Shown here: positions 6,145-14,760 of the stretch, piece after piece
Position numbering within the stretch: position 1 is the first letter of the stretch
How the letters are laid out: every line of letters starts with the position of its first letter
NCBI GenBank assembly: GCA_900543845.1
Contig: UQTD01000017.1
Span: 1 to 30,600, forward strand
Direction: 5' to 3'
DNA from: an uncultured Collinsella sp.
GTDB taxonomy: Bacteria; Actinomycetota; Coriobacteriia; Coriobacteriales; Coriobacteriaceae
Length of the DNA stretch: 30,600 bases
The notes under the pieces: generated by a model
The model's input: the letters and a program-made list of their open reading frames with translations, nothing else
Databases searched by the model: none
What the model was told of the DNA's origin: nothing
Position numbers and translations under genes: made by a program

Positions 6145-6675
6145 ATGTCTTATTTGGATCTGGCTCGGTCTCGGTATTCTTGTCGTTTGTTTGAGGACCG
6201 TCCTGTGGAGCAGGCTGTGGTGGATGCCATTGTTGAGGCTGGGCGTATTGCTCCTTCTGCTTGTAATAATCATCCAACCCGCGTGATGGTGCTTGATACT
6301 CCGGAGCTTCTGGAGAAGGCTGCTGCTTGTCAGCCTCGATTTGCTCGTGATGGGTCTATCTTTGGGGCTCCGCTTATCTTTCTTATCTGCAGCGTTACCG
6401 ACGATGCTTGGGTGCGCCCTTATGACCAGATGAACTCCAGTGCCATCGACACCTCGATTGTTTGCGATCAGATGATGATGGAGGCCGAGGAGCAGGGCCT
6501 GGGTACGTGCTGGGTGTGCCATTTTAAGCCCGAGGTGGCCTGTGAGCAGTTCAGCCTGCCCGAGGGCACCTATCCCTATCACATGCTCGTCTGCGGCTAT
6601 CCTGCCGACCATATCGCCGATCCTGAGCATCGCGAGGCCCGCACCATTCCCCTCCCCGACTTCCTCCTCAAGTAG
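6145..6675 (+). CDS. Nitroreductase-family FMN-dependent oxidoreductase
   Basis: A 176-residue protein of the nitroreductase fold, which uses FMN and NAD(P)H to reduce nitro compounds, quinones or flavins; the natural substrate is unknown. The N-terminal SRYSCRLFEDRPVE is the typical FMN phosphate-binding start, APSACNNHPTRVMVLD matches the APSxxNxQPW motif, and the late GLGTCWVCHF segment matches the GxGTCWxG region. The ATG at 6145 has AGGAGG six bases upstream, so the longer frame from 6079 is rejected. Codon use changes inside the gene: up to about base 6400 most third positions are T (GCT, CGT, TCT), and after that C or G dominate like the neighbours. It is monocistronic, ending at a strong terminator. 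Confidence 0.88.
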   Translation: MSYLDLARSRYSCRLFEDRPVEQAVVDAIVEAGRIAPSACNNHPTRVMVLDTPELLEKAAACQPRFARDGSIFGAPLIFLICSVTDDAWVRPYDQMNSSAIDTSIVCDQMMMEAEEQGLGTCWVCHFKPEVACEQFSLPEGTYPYHMLVCGYPADHIADPEHREARTIPLPDFLLK

Positions 6676-6720
6676 ATTTTTGGGACATGCCTTAAAATCC
6701 ACCTTTGACCATGCGCCCTT

Positions 6721-6765
6721 CGCCGAGTCCTGTGCCCTCAAACGCAGGACTCGGCGTTTTATTTT
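6721..6765 (+). terminator. Rho-independent terminator of the nitroreductase gene
   Basis: A perfect 12-base stem, CGCCGAGTCCTG at 6721-6732 with CAGGACTCGGCG at 6745-6756, is followed by TTTTATTTT. Confidence 0.93.
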
Positions 6766-6783
6766 GCAGACTGCACACAGCCA

Positions 6784-6812
6784 CAAAAAAGGACCCGCAA
6801 GCTGCGGGCCCT
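6784..6812 (-). terminator. Rho-independent terminator of the yggS-sepF-yggT-divIVA operon
   Basis: On the minus strand GGGCCCGCAG pairs with the TGCGGGTCC side (one G-U pair) and is followed by six T residues. It lies about 30 bases after the divIVA stop and faces the nitroreductase terminator, making a clean convergent boundary. Confidence 0.88.
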
Positions 6813-6839
6813 TTCTAGGCGCTACATGATAGCTGGATA

Positions 6840-7517
6840 TTAGTCCAGGTCGTCGGCGGCGAAGTTGTCGATCGGTGCGAAGGGATCGGCAACGGGGATA
6901 ACCGGCTCGGCGACGGGCAGCGGCTCGGCAGCAGGAACGGTCACAGCCGGAGAAGCGGCGGAACCAACCGGCGTGGAGGCCATGAGATCGGACGGGAAGG
7001 AGTTCTGAGCATCGTCCATGAAGTGCTGGATGAGCTTGAGGTACTCGGCCTTGAACTCCTCACGGGAAGCCTTAAGACGGTCGATCTCCTCAAGCTCGGC
7101 CTGCTTCTCGGTCAGGGCCTGGCGGATGACCTCGCGGGCCTTGGCGTCGGCCTCGTTGCGGATGCGGTCAGCGTTCTCGTTGGCGTCGTTGACGATGCCC
7201 TCGGCGGTCTGCTGGGCAGCAATCAGGGCAGCGGAAATCTGGCGCTCCTGAGCGGAGAAGTCGGGTGCGGGAGCGGCCACAGGGGCGGCGGGAACGGCCT
7301 GCGCAGCAGCATCCTGAGCCTGAGCAAGCTGGGCCTGCGTGTCGGCGAGCTGCTGCTCGGTGGCGGTCAGACGACCCTTAAGATCGACGATCTTGGCGAG
7401 CATGGCGTCGACCTCAGAGGACAGGGTCTCCAGGAAGACATCGACCTCGGCGGGATCGTAGCCGCGCTTGGCCTCAGAGAAGGTCTGAGCCTGAATGTCA
7501 GCAGGGGTAATAGCCAT
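6840..7517 (-). CDS. divIVA: DivIVA-family cell pole and growth scaffold protein
   Basis: A 225-residue DivIVA homologue. DivIVA proteins self-assemble at curved membrane and recruit cell-wall or division factors; in Actinomycetota they often direct polar growth. The conserved N-terminal membrane-binding domain is seen in residues 1-33 (ITPADIQAQTF then RGYDPAEVDVFLETL). A first coiled coil covers about 34-70, followed by an Ala/Pro-rich hinge (about 71-90), a second long coiled coil (about 90-170, rich in Glu, Lys and Ala), and a Pro/Val-rich acidic tail ending AADDLD. AAAGGAGAA lies before the ATG at 7517. It is the last gene of the yggS-sepF-yggT-divIVA run and is followed by a terminator. 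Confidence 0.93.
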   Translation of the reverse strand: MAITPADIQAQTFSEAKRGYDPAEVDVFLETLSSEVDAMLAKIVDLKGRLTATEQQLADTQAQLAQAQDAAAQAVPAAPVAAPAPDFSAQERQISAALIAAQQTAEGIVNDANENADRIRNEADAKAREVIRQALTEKQAELEEIDRLKASREEFKAEYLKLIQHFMDDAQNSFPSDLMASTPVGSAASPAVTVPAAEPLPVAEPVIPVADPFAPIDNFAADDLD

Positions 7518-7579
7518 AACAAGTTCTCCTTTATCTTCGCCTTGGCGCCGTGCGCCCGACGTGAGTTACTAAGCCAGTT

Positions 7580-7837
7580 TTATATGAGTATACCTATAAG
7601 AAGTTGCAGAACCAGCTTCTGCACCAACTGCAACGCAATAATCGCAACGACCGGTGAAAAATCGACGCCTCCCATGGGCGGGATAAACCGGCGGAACAAA
7701 TTGAGCCACGGGCCGCACACGCTATCGAGGACGGCGGCGATATCCTGTAGCAATCCGCCCTGTTTCATAGGGATCCACGTCATAAGGCAGTAGACCACGA
7801 TGAGCGTAGAGTAGAAGTTGAACAGCGTATTGACCAA
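7580..7837 (-). CDS. yggT: YggT/YlmG family membrane protein
   Basis: A small membrane protein of the YggT/YlmG family, linked to division-site and cell-shape functions and regularly found beside sepF and divIVA. Two hydrophobic helices flank the hallmark loop WLNLFRRFIPPMGGVDFSP. The boundary given uses the TTG at 7835-7837 (85 residues), the first standard start codon in the frame. That TTG has no ribosome binding site. The only good one, GAGGAG at 7868-7873, lies six bases before an in-frame ATC at 7859-7861, which would add eight residues (beginning Ile-Asn-Ile-Tyr as written) that fit other family N-termini. The true start may thus be non-standard. It begins soon after the sepF stop. Confidence 0.85.
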   Translation of the reverse strand: MVNTLFNFYSTLIVVYCLMTWIPMKQGGLLQDIAAVLDSVCGPWLNLFRRFIPPMGGVDFSPVVAIIALQLVQKLVLQLLIGILI

Positions 7838-7867
7838 CTGGACAATGGTGTAGATGTTGATGAGAAT

Positions 7868-7873
7868 CTCCTC
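7868..7873 (-). promoter_or_regulatory. Ribosome binding site that bears on the yggT start
   Basis: GAGGAG on the minus strand is the only strong Shine-Dalgarno between sepF and yggT. It is six bases from an ATC codon and about 30 bases from the first TTG, with no ATG or GTG in frame between. Confidence 0.6.
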
Positions 7874-7882
7874 GTCTTGTCT

Positions 7883-8608
7883 TTACTTAAGGTAGCCGTC
7901 GGCACGGAGCTTTTTGAGGTCCGAATCCTTGACCTCGCAACCGGCGGGCAGCACCATAAACACGCGATCGCCCACCTCTTTGACGGTGGCACCCAAGCCG
8001 CAGGCAAAGCCGTAAGAGAAGTCCAGGACGCGCTTGGCGACCTCAGTACGAACGCCCACAAAAATCAGCGCGACAGGCTGCTTGGTGCGCACGCGGCGCA
8101 CGACGGTCTCCACGTCGTCATAGCTCTCGGGGCGCAGGACATAAGCCGGCAGCTGCGGCGTAGCGTTGATGATGTTGCTCGCATACGCCGAGGCATCGCT
8201 CGGTGAGGGAGCAGGCGCGGGGGCAGCAGCGCGGGCACGCGTGCTCTCGGCGTAGCTCGACGGCGTGTCGTAGGCACCGGGACGATAACCGCCCGCAACC
8301 GTCTCCTGCGAGCGCGATGGCGGGTTGTAGGTCGTAGCATGGCGAGAATCGTCGCCGACCAGCTGACCGGAGCGCGTGTACACGGCCACCGACTCGGCCT
8401 CGCCGCGGCGCGTCTGACCCAGCAGGCCGTTGCTCGGCTCATCCTGGGTGTAGAAGCCCTCGCCCGAGGCACCGCTGTAACCGTTGTTCTGGTAGCCGTC
8501 GTCATAGCCATCATCGTAGCCGTAGTCGTCGTCCTGACCATAACCCTGGTCGTAACCCTGCTGGCCGCCCAGGTGCATCTTATTTTTAATCTCGTCAAGG
8601 AAGCCCAT
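7883..8608 (-). CDS. sepF: SepF, FtsZ membrane anchor
   Basis: A 241-residue SepF. SepF binds the FtsZ C-terminal peptide and tethers the Z ring to the membrane, and in bacteria without ftsA it is the main anchor. The short N-terminal amphipathic helix MGFLDEIKNKMHL is present. Residues about 17-48 are a Gly/Tyr/Asp-rich low-complexity tract of YGYDDGYDDGY type, followed by a disordered linker to about residue 150. The C-terminal SepF domain runs from SYDDVETVVRRV through LDFSYGFACGLG to VFMVLPAGCEV. I chose the ATG at 8608 because it gives the conserved MGFLDEIKNK start and has GAGAGGA upstream. It sits between yggS and yggT; no ftsA was found in the window. Confidence 0.95.
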   Translation of the reverse strand: MGFLDEIKNKMHLGGQQGYDQGYGQDDDYGYDDGYDDGYQNNGYSGASGEGFYTQDEPSNGLLGQTRRGEAESVAVYTRSGQLVGDDSRHATTYNPPSRSQETVAGGYRPGAYDTPSSYAESTRARAAAPAPAPSPSDASAYASNIINATPQLPAYVLRPESYDDVETVVRRVRTKQPVALIFVGVRTEVAKRVLDFSYGFACGLGATVKEVGDRVFMVLPAGCEVKDSDLKKLRADGYLK

Positions 8609-8668
8609 GGTTGTGTCCTCTCGCGGTTTAGTGCAGGCGCTCTGATAATCAGTGCGCACTTCAGAGCC

Positions 8669-9406
8669 TTATTTTACTGCAAACTCCGGGCTAAATACTA
8701 CCCTGCCCAGGCGAACGAGCGTAGAGCCTTCCTCAAGGGCAGGCTCAAAGTCCTCGCTCATGCCGCAGGAAAGTTCGGGCAGGCTCAGATCGGAGTGCGT
8801 CGCCTCAAGCTCATCCCTTAGCTCGCGAAGTCCGGCAAAAGTGCGGCGCGCCACATCCTTATTCCCCCGTGGCGCCATAGTCATAAGGCCCTGCACACAA
8901 ATTCCCTCAAGCTCCGCAAGCTCACCCGCGGCGTCTCGAACCTCGTCGGGCGAAAAGCCGCCCTTGGACTCCTCGCCGCTCACATTGACCTCGAGCAGCA
9001 CGCGCTGGGGGCCGGAGAGCTCGCCCGCCTCAATCTTGCGGACCGCACGGCTCGAGATAGCCTGAGCCAAATGCAGCGAGCTTACCGAATGAATCAGCTC
9101 GGCCGAGCCCAGAACCGCATTGATCTTGTTGGTCTGCAGGTTGCCGATCATATCGAAGCGCACCTCGGGTAGCTCCGGATGCTCCGCGAGGCCCGCAAGC
9201 TTGCGAACGAGCTCCTGCGGGCGGTTCTCGGCAAAATGGCGATACCCCGCCTGAATAGCGGCAACGGTCTCATCGACGCCAACAGTCTTGGAGACGGCAA
9301 TCAGGCGCGCGGCATCGTGGGGACGGCCCGCGCGATCGAGCGCCGCATAAAAACGCTCCAGAATCTGCTCGCGGCGAGCGCGCATCAAGTCCAAATAGTT
9401 ATCCAT
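8669..9406 (-). CDS. yggS: YggS/PLPBP family pyridoxal phosphate homeostasis protein
   Basis: A 245-residue member of the YggS/PROSC family, single-domain proteins with an alanine-racemase-like barrel that bind pyridoxal 5'-phosphate without known catalysis and balance B6 and amino-acid pools. The PLP lysine is Lys40 in LIAVSKTVG. Other family motifs are FAENRPQEL, DMIGNLQTNK (the HxIGxLQxNK segment with Asp-Met for His-x) and GLMTMAP. The C-terminal LSCGMSEDFEPALEEGSTLVRLG is the phosphate-binding end. The ATG at 9406 is preferred over the TTG two codons upstream, because GGAGGC lies at proper distance. It starts the operon that continues with sepF after 60 bases. Confidence 0.93.
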   Translation of the reverse strand: MDNYLDLMRARREQILERFYAALDRAGRPHDAARLIAVSKTVGVDETVAAIQAGYRHFAENRPQELVRKLAGLAEHPELPEVRFDMIGNLQTNKINAVLGSAELIHSVSSLHLAQAISSRAVRKIEAGELSGPQRVLLEVNVSGEESKGGFSPDEVRDAAGELAELEGICVQGLMTMAPRGNKDVARRTFAGLRELRDELEATHSDLSLPELSCGMSEDFEPALEEGSTLVRLGRVVFSPEFAVK

Positions 9407-9427
9407 TGTCAATCGCCTCCGCTAACA

Positions 9428-9456
9428 GCCATACAAGTAGTCTCATGCTAACGCAA
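9428..9456 (-). promoter_or_regulatory. Candidate promoter of the yggS operon
   Basis: On the minus strand TTGCGT (9451-9456) and TATGGC (9428-9433) are 17 bases apart. Both are weak matches to sigma-70-type boxes. The placement, just after the hairpin behind phoU and just before the yggS ribosome binding site, is suitable. Confidence 0.3.
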
Positions 9457-9488
9457 GAGCGCGGCCTCGCATGTGCAAGGCCGCGCTC
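9457..9488 (-). terminator. Strong hairpin after phoU, probable terminator
   Basis: An 11-base perfect stem, GAGCGCGGCCT at 9457-9467 with AGGCCGCGCTC at 9478-9488, lies about 40 bases after the phoU stop. The following minus-strand sequence is TTGCGTT, so the U-tract is poor, and it may end transcription only partly. Confidence 0.55.
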
Positions 9489-9526
9489 ACTTAGGTATTT
9501 ACAATCTTTCGACGAACGGAGCTGCC

Positions 9527-10384
9527 CTACTCCTCATCATCCTCGGTGTCGTCCTCGTCCTCGAGGTGCTCGAGCAGGTAGCGAAGACCCTCGCTCACCT
9601 CGTTAGCAGGCACCTTGGCAACATAGCCCGCATCCACGGCGGGCCTCATGATGACACCCTCGCCCGAAGGCACGCGCATGCTCTCAAGCTCATCCTCATC
9701 CGTACGGGCGATATCGCCGGCAGTCATACGCTGTCCGGTCAAAAGGAAGGTCAGACGGCAGGCGGCATCGATCGAAATCGAGGCGATACGATCGAGGTAG
9801 CGCGAGACCATGATGGCGCGACGCAGGTCGTCATAGTTGCTGTCGTCGTCCATAAAATCGCCCGCGTCCATGCGGTTGAAAGTACGGAAGAACTTCTCAT
9901 AGGCCGCGTGCACCGGCTCGTCCTCGACGGCCAGGTTGCAGATGATGGACATGTCGTTGGTGACGAGCGCGGAAAGCGACGAACCCAGCACCTGGTAAAC
10001 AGCTTCGGCCTCGGCCTCAACCGTACCGACGAGTTCCTGGGGCAGCGAGATGTCGGCCTTGACCATGTGGCGCGTGGCGCGGCAGATCTGGCGAACCTTA
10101 TCGGTCATGCGCTGCAGGTTAAAGTCGACGTAGATGATCGTCTGCAGCAAGCGGAAGTCGGAGGCGACCGGCGACTGCGTAGCGATCAGGTTGTAGCACA
10201 CGGCCTCCAAGTTGGCGCAGCGAGCGTCAATCGAAAGCGTGCGCTTCTTGGTCTTGGTGGCGAGCTTGCGATCATCGGTCACATAGGCCTTCACGGCGTC
10301 GTGAAGCGCCAGATCGACGGCCTCGTAGATGCTCAGCATCTCGTGACGGGCCTCGATGAGCTGACGGGAAAACAGTTTACGCAT
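9527..10384 (-). CDS. phoU: PhoU phosphate-signalling protein with acidic C-terminal extension
   Basis: A 285-residue PhoU, which links the Pst transporter to the PhoR-type sensor kinase and restrains the phosphate starvation response. The two three-helix PhoU repeats are visible, the first with LEAVCYNLIATQSPVASDFRLL and a DFNLQRMTDKVRQIC helix carrying the usual metal-binding acidic motif, the second ending with DLRRAIMVSRYLDRIASIS, where the second metal motif normally reads ERxxDH. PhoU is usually about 220 residues; here about 65 extra residues follow (from ARTDEDELESM on), ending in a very acidic tail EDEDDTEDDEE. The ATG at 10384 has GGAG upstream. It is last in pstSCAB-phoU, 92 bases after pstB. 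No phoB/phoR genes are in this window. Confidence 0.93.
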   Translation of the reverse strand: MRKLFSRQLIEARHEMLSIYEAVDLALHDAVKAYVTDDRKLATKTKKRTLSIDARCANLEAVCYNLIATQSPVASDFRLLQTIIYVDFNLQRMTDKVRQICRATRHMVKADISLPQELVGTVEAEAEAVYQVLGSSLSALVTNDMSIICNLAVEDEPVHAAYEKFFRTFNRMDAGDFMDDDSNYDDLRRAIMVSRYLDRIASISIDAACRLTFLLTGQRMTAGDIARTDEDELESMRVPSGEGVIMRPAVDAGYVAKVPANEVSEGLRYLLEHLEDEDDTEDDEE

Positions 10385-10438
10385 GGTTCACTCCAATCAG
10401 TTGGGTGCGGTCATGCCGCCCGCACAGTGAATACGCAC

Positions 10439-10451
10439 CGGACCAGGTCCG
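10439..10451. repeat. 13-base palindrome between pstB and phoU
   Basis: CGGACCAGGTCCG is a perfect palindrome around a central A in the 92-base pstB-phoU gap. It could be part of an RNA processing hairpin or a protein site; no T-run follows. Confidence 0.4.
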
Positions 10452-10476
10452 ATCGGATTGGGACTAGTCGCACCGA

Positions 10477-11280
<804 letters not shown>

Positions 11281-11292
11281 GGGACTCCTTAA

Positions 11293-12198
11293 CTAGCGGC
11301 GCTTGCGCGACAGATAACGCGCAAACAGGTTGAAGGCCAGAATAATCGCCATCAGCAAAAGCGCAGTGCCGTAGGCTGCGTTCATGTTGATGCCGTCATT
11401 GGCAAGCAGATAAAGGTGAACGGTCATGGGACGACCGGAATCGAGCGGCGAAATAGGCAGGTTGATGGCCTGACCCATGGTGTAGAGCACCACGGCGGTC
11501 TCGCCGATGGCGCGGCCGATGGCAAGCACGATGCCGGTAGCGATGCGGCCAAAAGCCGAAGGAAGCACGATCTTGGAGACGACCTGCCACTTGGTGGCGC
11601 CCAGGCCATACGCACCCCAACGGATATAGCGCGGAACGGCGCGGATTGCCTCCTCGGTGGTGCGCATGACGATGGGGAGCATCAGAAGTGCCAGCGCCAA
11701 AGCGGCCGAGACCATCGAAAGGCCCAGACCCATAGCCTCGACAAACAAGGCGTAGCCAAAGAGGCCCATAACAATGGAGGGCACCGAGGCCAGGGCATCG
11801 GCAGCATAGCGAATAATGTCGACGACCTTGCCCTGCTTGGCGTACTCGGCCAGATAGACCGCAGCCAGGACGGCAACCGGCGTGCAGATAAGCATGGCGA
11901 GCGCCGTCACGTAGATGGTCGAGACGATCGTGGGCCAAATGCCGCCCTCGGCGTTGACGCCCTGCGGCCAGCCAAAGATAAAGTCGAGCGAAATATGCGG
12001 CAGGCCGTTGATGACCACGTAGGCGATGATGGCGATCAGCACCAGCGTGGTGATATAGGCCGCGGCGCGAAACACGCCGAGCATGATCTTGTTGGAGAGG
12101 TCCTTGTTGATGCGGCCCTTCTTGCCATGGGAAAGGGCACGCTTGATGCGCTCGCGCGACGAGGTCGTATCGACCCTCGTGTCAACGGAATCGGACAT
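11293..12198 (-). CDS. pstA: Phosphate ABC transporter permease PstA
   Basis: A 301-residue permease with six predicted membrane helices after a 35-residue charged N-terminal tail. The BPD-transporter coupling loop is seen as EEAIRAVPRYIRWGAYGLGATKWQVV, which contacts PstB. The family motif ALASVPSIVMGLFGYALFV precedes it. It begins three bases after the pstC stop, with a G-rich site (AGGGGG) before the ATG, so translation of the two permeases is probably coupled. Confidence 0.96.
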   Translation of the reverse strand: MSDSVDTRVDTTSSRERIKRALSHGKKGRINKDLSNKIMLGVFRAAAYITTLVLIAIIAYVVINGLPHISLDFIFGWPQGVNAEGGIWPTIVSTIYVTALAMLICTPVAVLAAVYLAEYAKQGKVVDIIRYAADALASVPSIVMGLFGYALFVEAMGLGLSMVSAALALALLMLPIVMRTTEEAIRAVPRYIRWGAYGLGATKWQVVSKIVLPSAFGRIATGIVLAIGRAIGETAVVLYTMGQAINLPISPLDSGRPMTVHLYLLANDGINMNAAYGTALLLMAIILAFNLFARYLSRKRR

Positions 12199-12201
12199 AG
12201 C

Positions 12202-13125
12202 CTACCCCCTCTTCTTGGAAATCAGGCGGACGATACCCACCAGTGCAGCGGAGATGATAAACAAGACAACGCCCATGCCAAACAGAGCCGAGCGGTGCAG
12301 GCCCGAGGAATAACTCATGTCGAGCGCGATCTGACTCGTGAGCGTCGAGATGGGGCTCGAGATGCTATCCGGAATGACCGGGGCGTTGCCCACGACCATG
12401 AGCACGGCCATGGTCTCACCGATGGCACGCCCCATACCCAAGACAATAGCATCGACAATGCCCAGCTTGGCTGCAGGAAGCACGACCTTGTAGATGGTCT
12501 GCCACTTGGTGGCACCCATGGCATAGGATGCCTCGCGAATGCCCATGGGAATGGAATTGAGGGCATCGATGGTGAGCGTGGTGATGGTGGGAACGATCAT
12601 GATGGCGAGCACGAACCACGCCGTCAGCGCGCCAAAGCCAAGACCGCCGGTCAGCTGCGCGATAAACGGACGGATGATGACCATGCCAAAGAAGCCGTAG
12701 ATGATGGAGGGGATGCCCGCCAGCAGGTCGACGGCGGGGCTGATGAGCTTGCGCACGCGCTTGCTGGCAATCTCGACCAGATACACGGCCGTACCCACAC
12801 CCAGGGGCACGCCCATGGCGAGCGCACCGACCGTCACCAGGCCAGAGCCAGCCAGCAGCGACATAATGCCGTAGTGACCCTCAGAGGGCGCCCATGTAAA
12901 GCTAAAGAAGTCCGCCAGGCCAATGTCGGTAAAGACCGGCAGCGCCGAGTACGTGGTAAAGACAAAAATCAGGATGACGGTGACGACCGCCAAGAATGCA
13001 CAGGCAAAGAAGATCCACTGCAGCGCCTTCTCCTTGAGATAGGTGCTGCGTGACACCAACGCCAACTCACGCTTTTTGGGCGTCCGCGCCTCATGCTCAA
13101 TCTGGGGGATTTCCTGTGCTTCCAC
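12202..13125 (-). CDS. pstC: Phosphate ABC transporter permease PstC
   Basis: A permease of about 307 residues that pairs with PstA. Six helices are predicted, with a conserved LLAGIPSIIYGFFGMVIIRP segment and the coupling loop IREASYAMGATKWQTI. I chose the GTG at 13123-13125, one base after the pstS stop, because AGGGGAG lies at normal distance before it. An in-frame ATG at 13149 would overlap pstS by 23 bases and add MTERGVSS, but has no ribosome binding site. The tail RTPKKRELALVSR before the first helix is cytoplasmic. Confidence 0.94.
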   Translation of the reverse strand: MEAQEIPQIEHEARTPKKRELALVSRSTYLKEKALQWIFFACAFLAVVTVILIFVFTTYSALPVFTDIGLADFFSFTWAPSEGHYGIMSLLAGSGLVTVGALAMGVPLGVGTAVYLVEIASKRVRKLISPAVDLLAGIPSIIYGFFGMVIIRPFIAQLTGGLGFGALTAWFVLAIMIVPTITTLTIDALNSIPMGIREASYAMGATKWQTIYKVVLPAAKLGIVDAIVLGMGRAIGETMAVLMVVGNAPVIPDSISSPISTLTSQIALDMSYSSGLHRSALFGMGVVLFIISAALVGIVRLISKKRG

Positions 13126-13126
13126 G

Positions 13127-13963
13127 CTACTCACTCCCCTTTCCGTCATTGGTGACGGGAATAAAGCCCGCCTCGCGAATCTGCTTGTCCATCTTTTCGG
13201 ACGTCACATAGTCAATGTAGTCCTGCGCCTGCTGCGAAGGCGTACCCTTCACAAAGAAGTAAAGGTCACGCGAGATGGGATAGCCGCCGCTTGCGACCGT
13301 CTTCTCGGATGCCTCGACATGGTTGACCGAAACGGCCTTAACCGAGGTCTTGGCATTGAGGCTCTCGACAAAACCCAGCGAGATGTAGCCAATGGCGCCA
13401 CGCGAGCGGGACACGACATCGCGTACCTGGCCCGTGCCCGAAAGAACAGCCGAGCGGCGATCAAACGGCGTGCCGTCCATCACGATAGTGCGGAAGGCCT
13501 CGCGCGTACCGGACGCCTCGTCGCGATTGATAACCTGAATCTTCAGGTCCTCTCCGCCGACTTCTTTCCAGTTGGTGATCTTGCCGGCGTAAATATCGCG
13601 GAGCTGCTCGGTCGAGAGATTATCGACCGGGTTGTCGTCGTTCACGATGACTGCAATGCCGTCGTGCGCGATAACGATAGGCGTCAGACCCAGGTCTTGC
13701 TCATCGGCGTTGAGGCCACGAGAGGAGCTGGCGATATCGGCGGTGCCGGCGCTAACAGCTTCGATGCCAGCAGATGAGCCAAGGCCGGAGACGAGCACGT
13801 CGGCGCCGGTCTCCTCTTTAAAGCCCTCGGCCGCGATCTCGGCAATGGGAAGGCACGTCGTAGAGCCGGCAACGGTGATGGAAGAGGTAGAAGATCCCGA
13901 GGAGCAGGCGCACAGCGTGAGCGTGAGCACTGCTGCACTCAGGACCGATGCGATCTTTCTCAT
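13127..13963 (-). CDS. pstS: Phosphate-binding lipoprotein PstS
   Basis: A 278-residue substrate-binding protein that captures phosphate outside the membrane for PstCAB. The lipoprotein signal MRKIASVLSAAVLTLTLCAC ends with a lipobox-like Leu-Cys-Ala before Cys20. Phosphate-binding motifs of the family are visible: GSTTCLPIAEIAAEGF near residue 36, SSAGIEAVSAGTADIASSSR, and RDEASGTREAF. The ATG overlaps the pgeF stop as ATGA (13960-13963), and no clear Shine-Dalgarno precedes it within pgeF, so translation probably depends on coupling to pgeF. The frame extends further upstream, but only as antiparallel reading of pgeF. It heads pstSCAB-phoU. Confidence 0.95.
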   Translation of the reverse strand: MRKIASVLSAAVLTLTLCACSSGSSTSSITVAGSTTCLPIAEIAAEGFKEETGADVLVSGLGSSAGIEAVSAGTADIASSSRGLNADEQDLGLTPIVIAHDGIAVIVNDDNPVDNLSTEQLRDIYAGKITNWKEVGGEDLKIQVINRDEASGTREAFRTIVMDGTPFDRRSAVLSGTGQVRDVVSRSRGAIGYISLGFVESLNAKTSVKAVSVNHVEASEKTVASGGYPISRDLYFFVKGTPSQQAQDYIDYVTSEKMDKQIREAGFIPVTNDGKGSE

Positions 13964-14760
13964 AGCATCACGCCGATCGCAGCATGGCGCCCACAGGTCC
14001 CGCCCTCGTTGCGATAGGAATAAAAGCGGTCGTTTTGACGCACGGTGGAAAGTTTGGTGTCCACAATGCCATTCACATCGACACCGGCATCCACCAGCGC
14101 CTCGCGAATGGCGGCGGAAAGATCGAGCATACGGGAAGCGGTAGCATCGATGCACGCGAACTCGGCGGCAAAGCGATCCATAAGTTCTTGGGACACCTCA
14201 TACTCGTCACCCAGGATATGGGGCCCAATATAGGCAGAGATGTCCTCCGGCGTGCAGTCAGCCGCCTCGCAGAGTGCTTGGCTGGCCTTGGCGGAAATGC
14301 GCGCAATCGTGCCCTTCCAGCCAGAATGCACCACGGCAAAGCCGTTGGGAGCCACCAGCACCACGGGAACACAATCGGCAAAGCAGAGCATCACGGGCAC
14401 CTCATGGGCCGTACAGACGATGGCATCGCAGCCCTCTGCAATCTGTTCGCGAATGTTCTCGAGATCGTCGGCGCCGTTCGAGGTCACCGTCACGACATGG
14501 TCGCCGTGCACCTGATTGGGAACAAGCAGATTATGCTCGCACTCAGCGGCGCCCATGGCTTCGAGCGCTCGACGACGATTTTCTTGAACAGCAAAGGGGT
14601 CATCGCCTACATGCGAGCCCAGGTTGAGCGAGGAGTACGCATCTTCGGAAACGCCACCGGTGCGCTCGGTAAAGGCAAAGCGAACATCGAGCGTCGCGCC
14701 CTCTACCAACGTAACTCCATCATGGTCGACACGCGAAACGTTGTCCGCACGTGCTGCCAT
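13960..14760 (-). CDS. pgeF: PgeF/YfiH, LACC1-like multicopper-oxidase-fold protein
   Basis: A 266-residue YfiH/DUF152 protein. E. coli YfiH was named peptidoglycan editing factor because it removes errors in murein precursors; human LACC1 and bacterial relatives act on purine nucleosides. The family zinc ligands are present: His85 in NQVHGDH, Cys130 in CFADCVPVV and His145 in AVVHSGWKGT. The N-terminal FTERTGGVS and C-terminal FYSYRNEGGTCGRHAAIG segments are also typical. The ATG at 14760 has AGGAGG upstream. Its usual neighbours are ftsZ on one side and yggS-sepF on the other; here yggS is replaced by the pst genes, which it overlaps by ATGA. It probably starts the pst transcript. Confidence 0.94.
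   Translation of the reverse strand: MAARADNVSRVDHDGVTLVEGATLDVRFAFTERTGGVSEDAYSSLNLGSHVGDDPFAVQENRRRALEAMGAAECEHNLLVPNQVHGDHVVTVTSNGADDLENIREQIAEGCDAIVCTAHEVPVMLCFADCVPVVLVAPNGFAVVHSGWKGTIARISAKASQALCEAADCTPEDISAYIGPHILGDEYEVSQELMDRFAAEFACIDATASRMLDLSAAIREALVDAGVDVNGIVDTKLSTVRQNDRFYSYRNEGGTCGRHAAIGVML

Noticed and set aside
11416..13053. Rightward open frame of 545 codons
   Set aside because: It is antisense to pstA and pstC. The product is extremely rich in His, Asp, Gly and Arg and has none of the properties of a real protein family.
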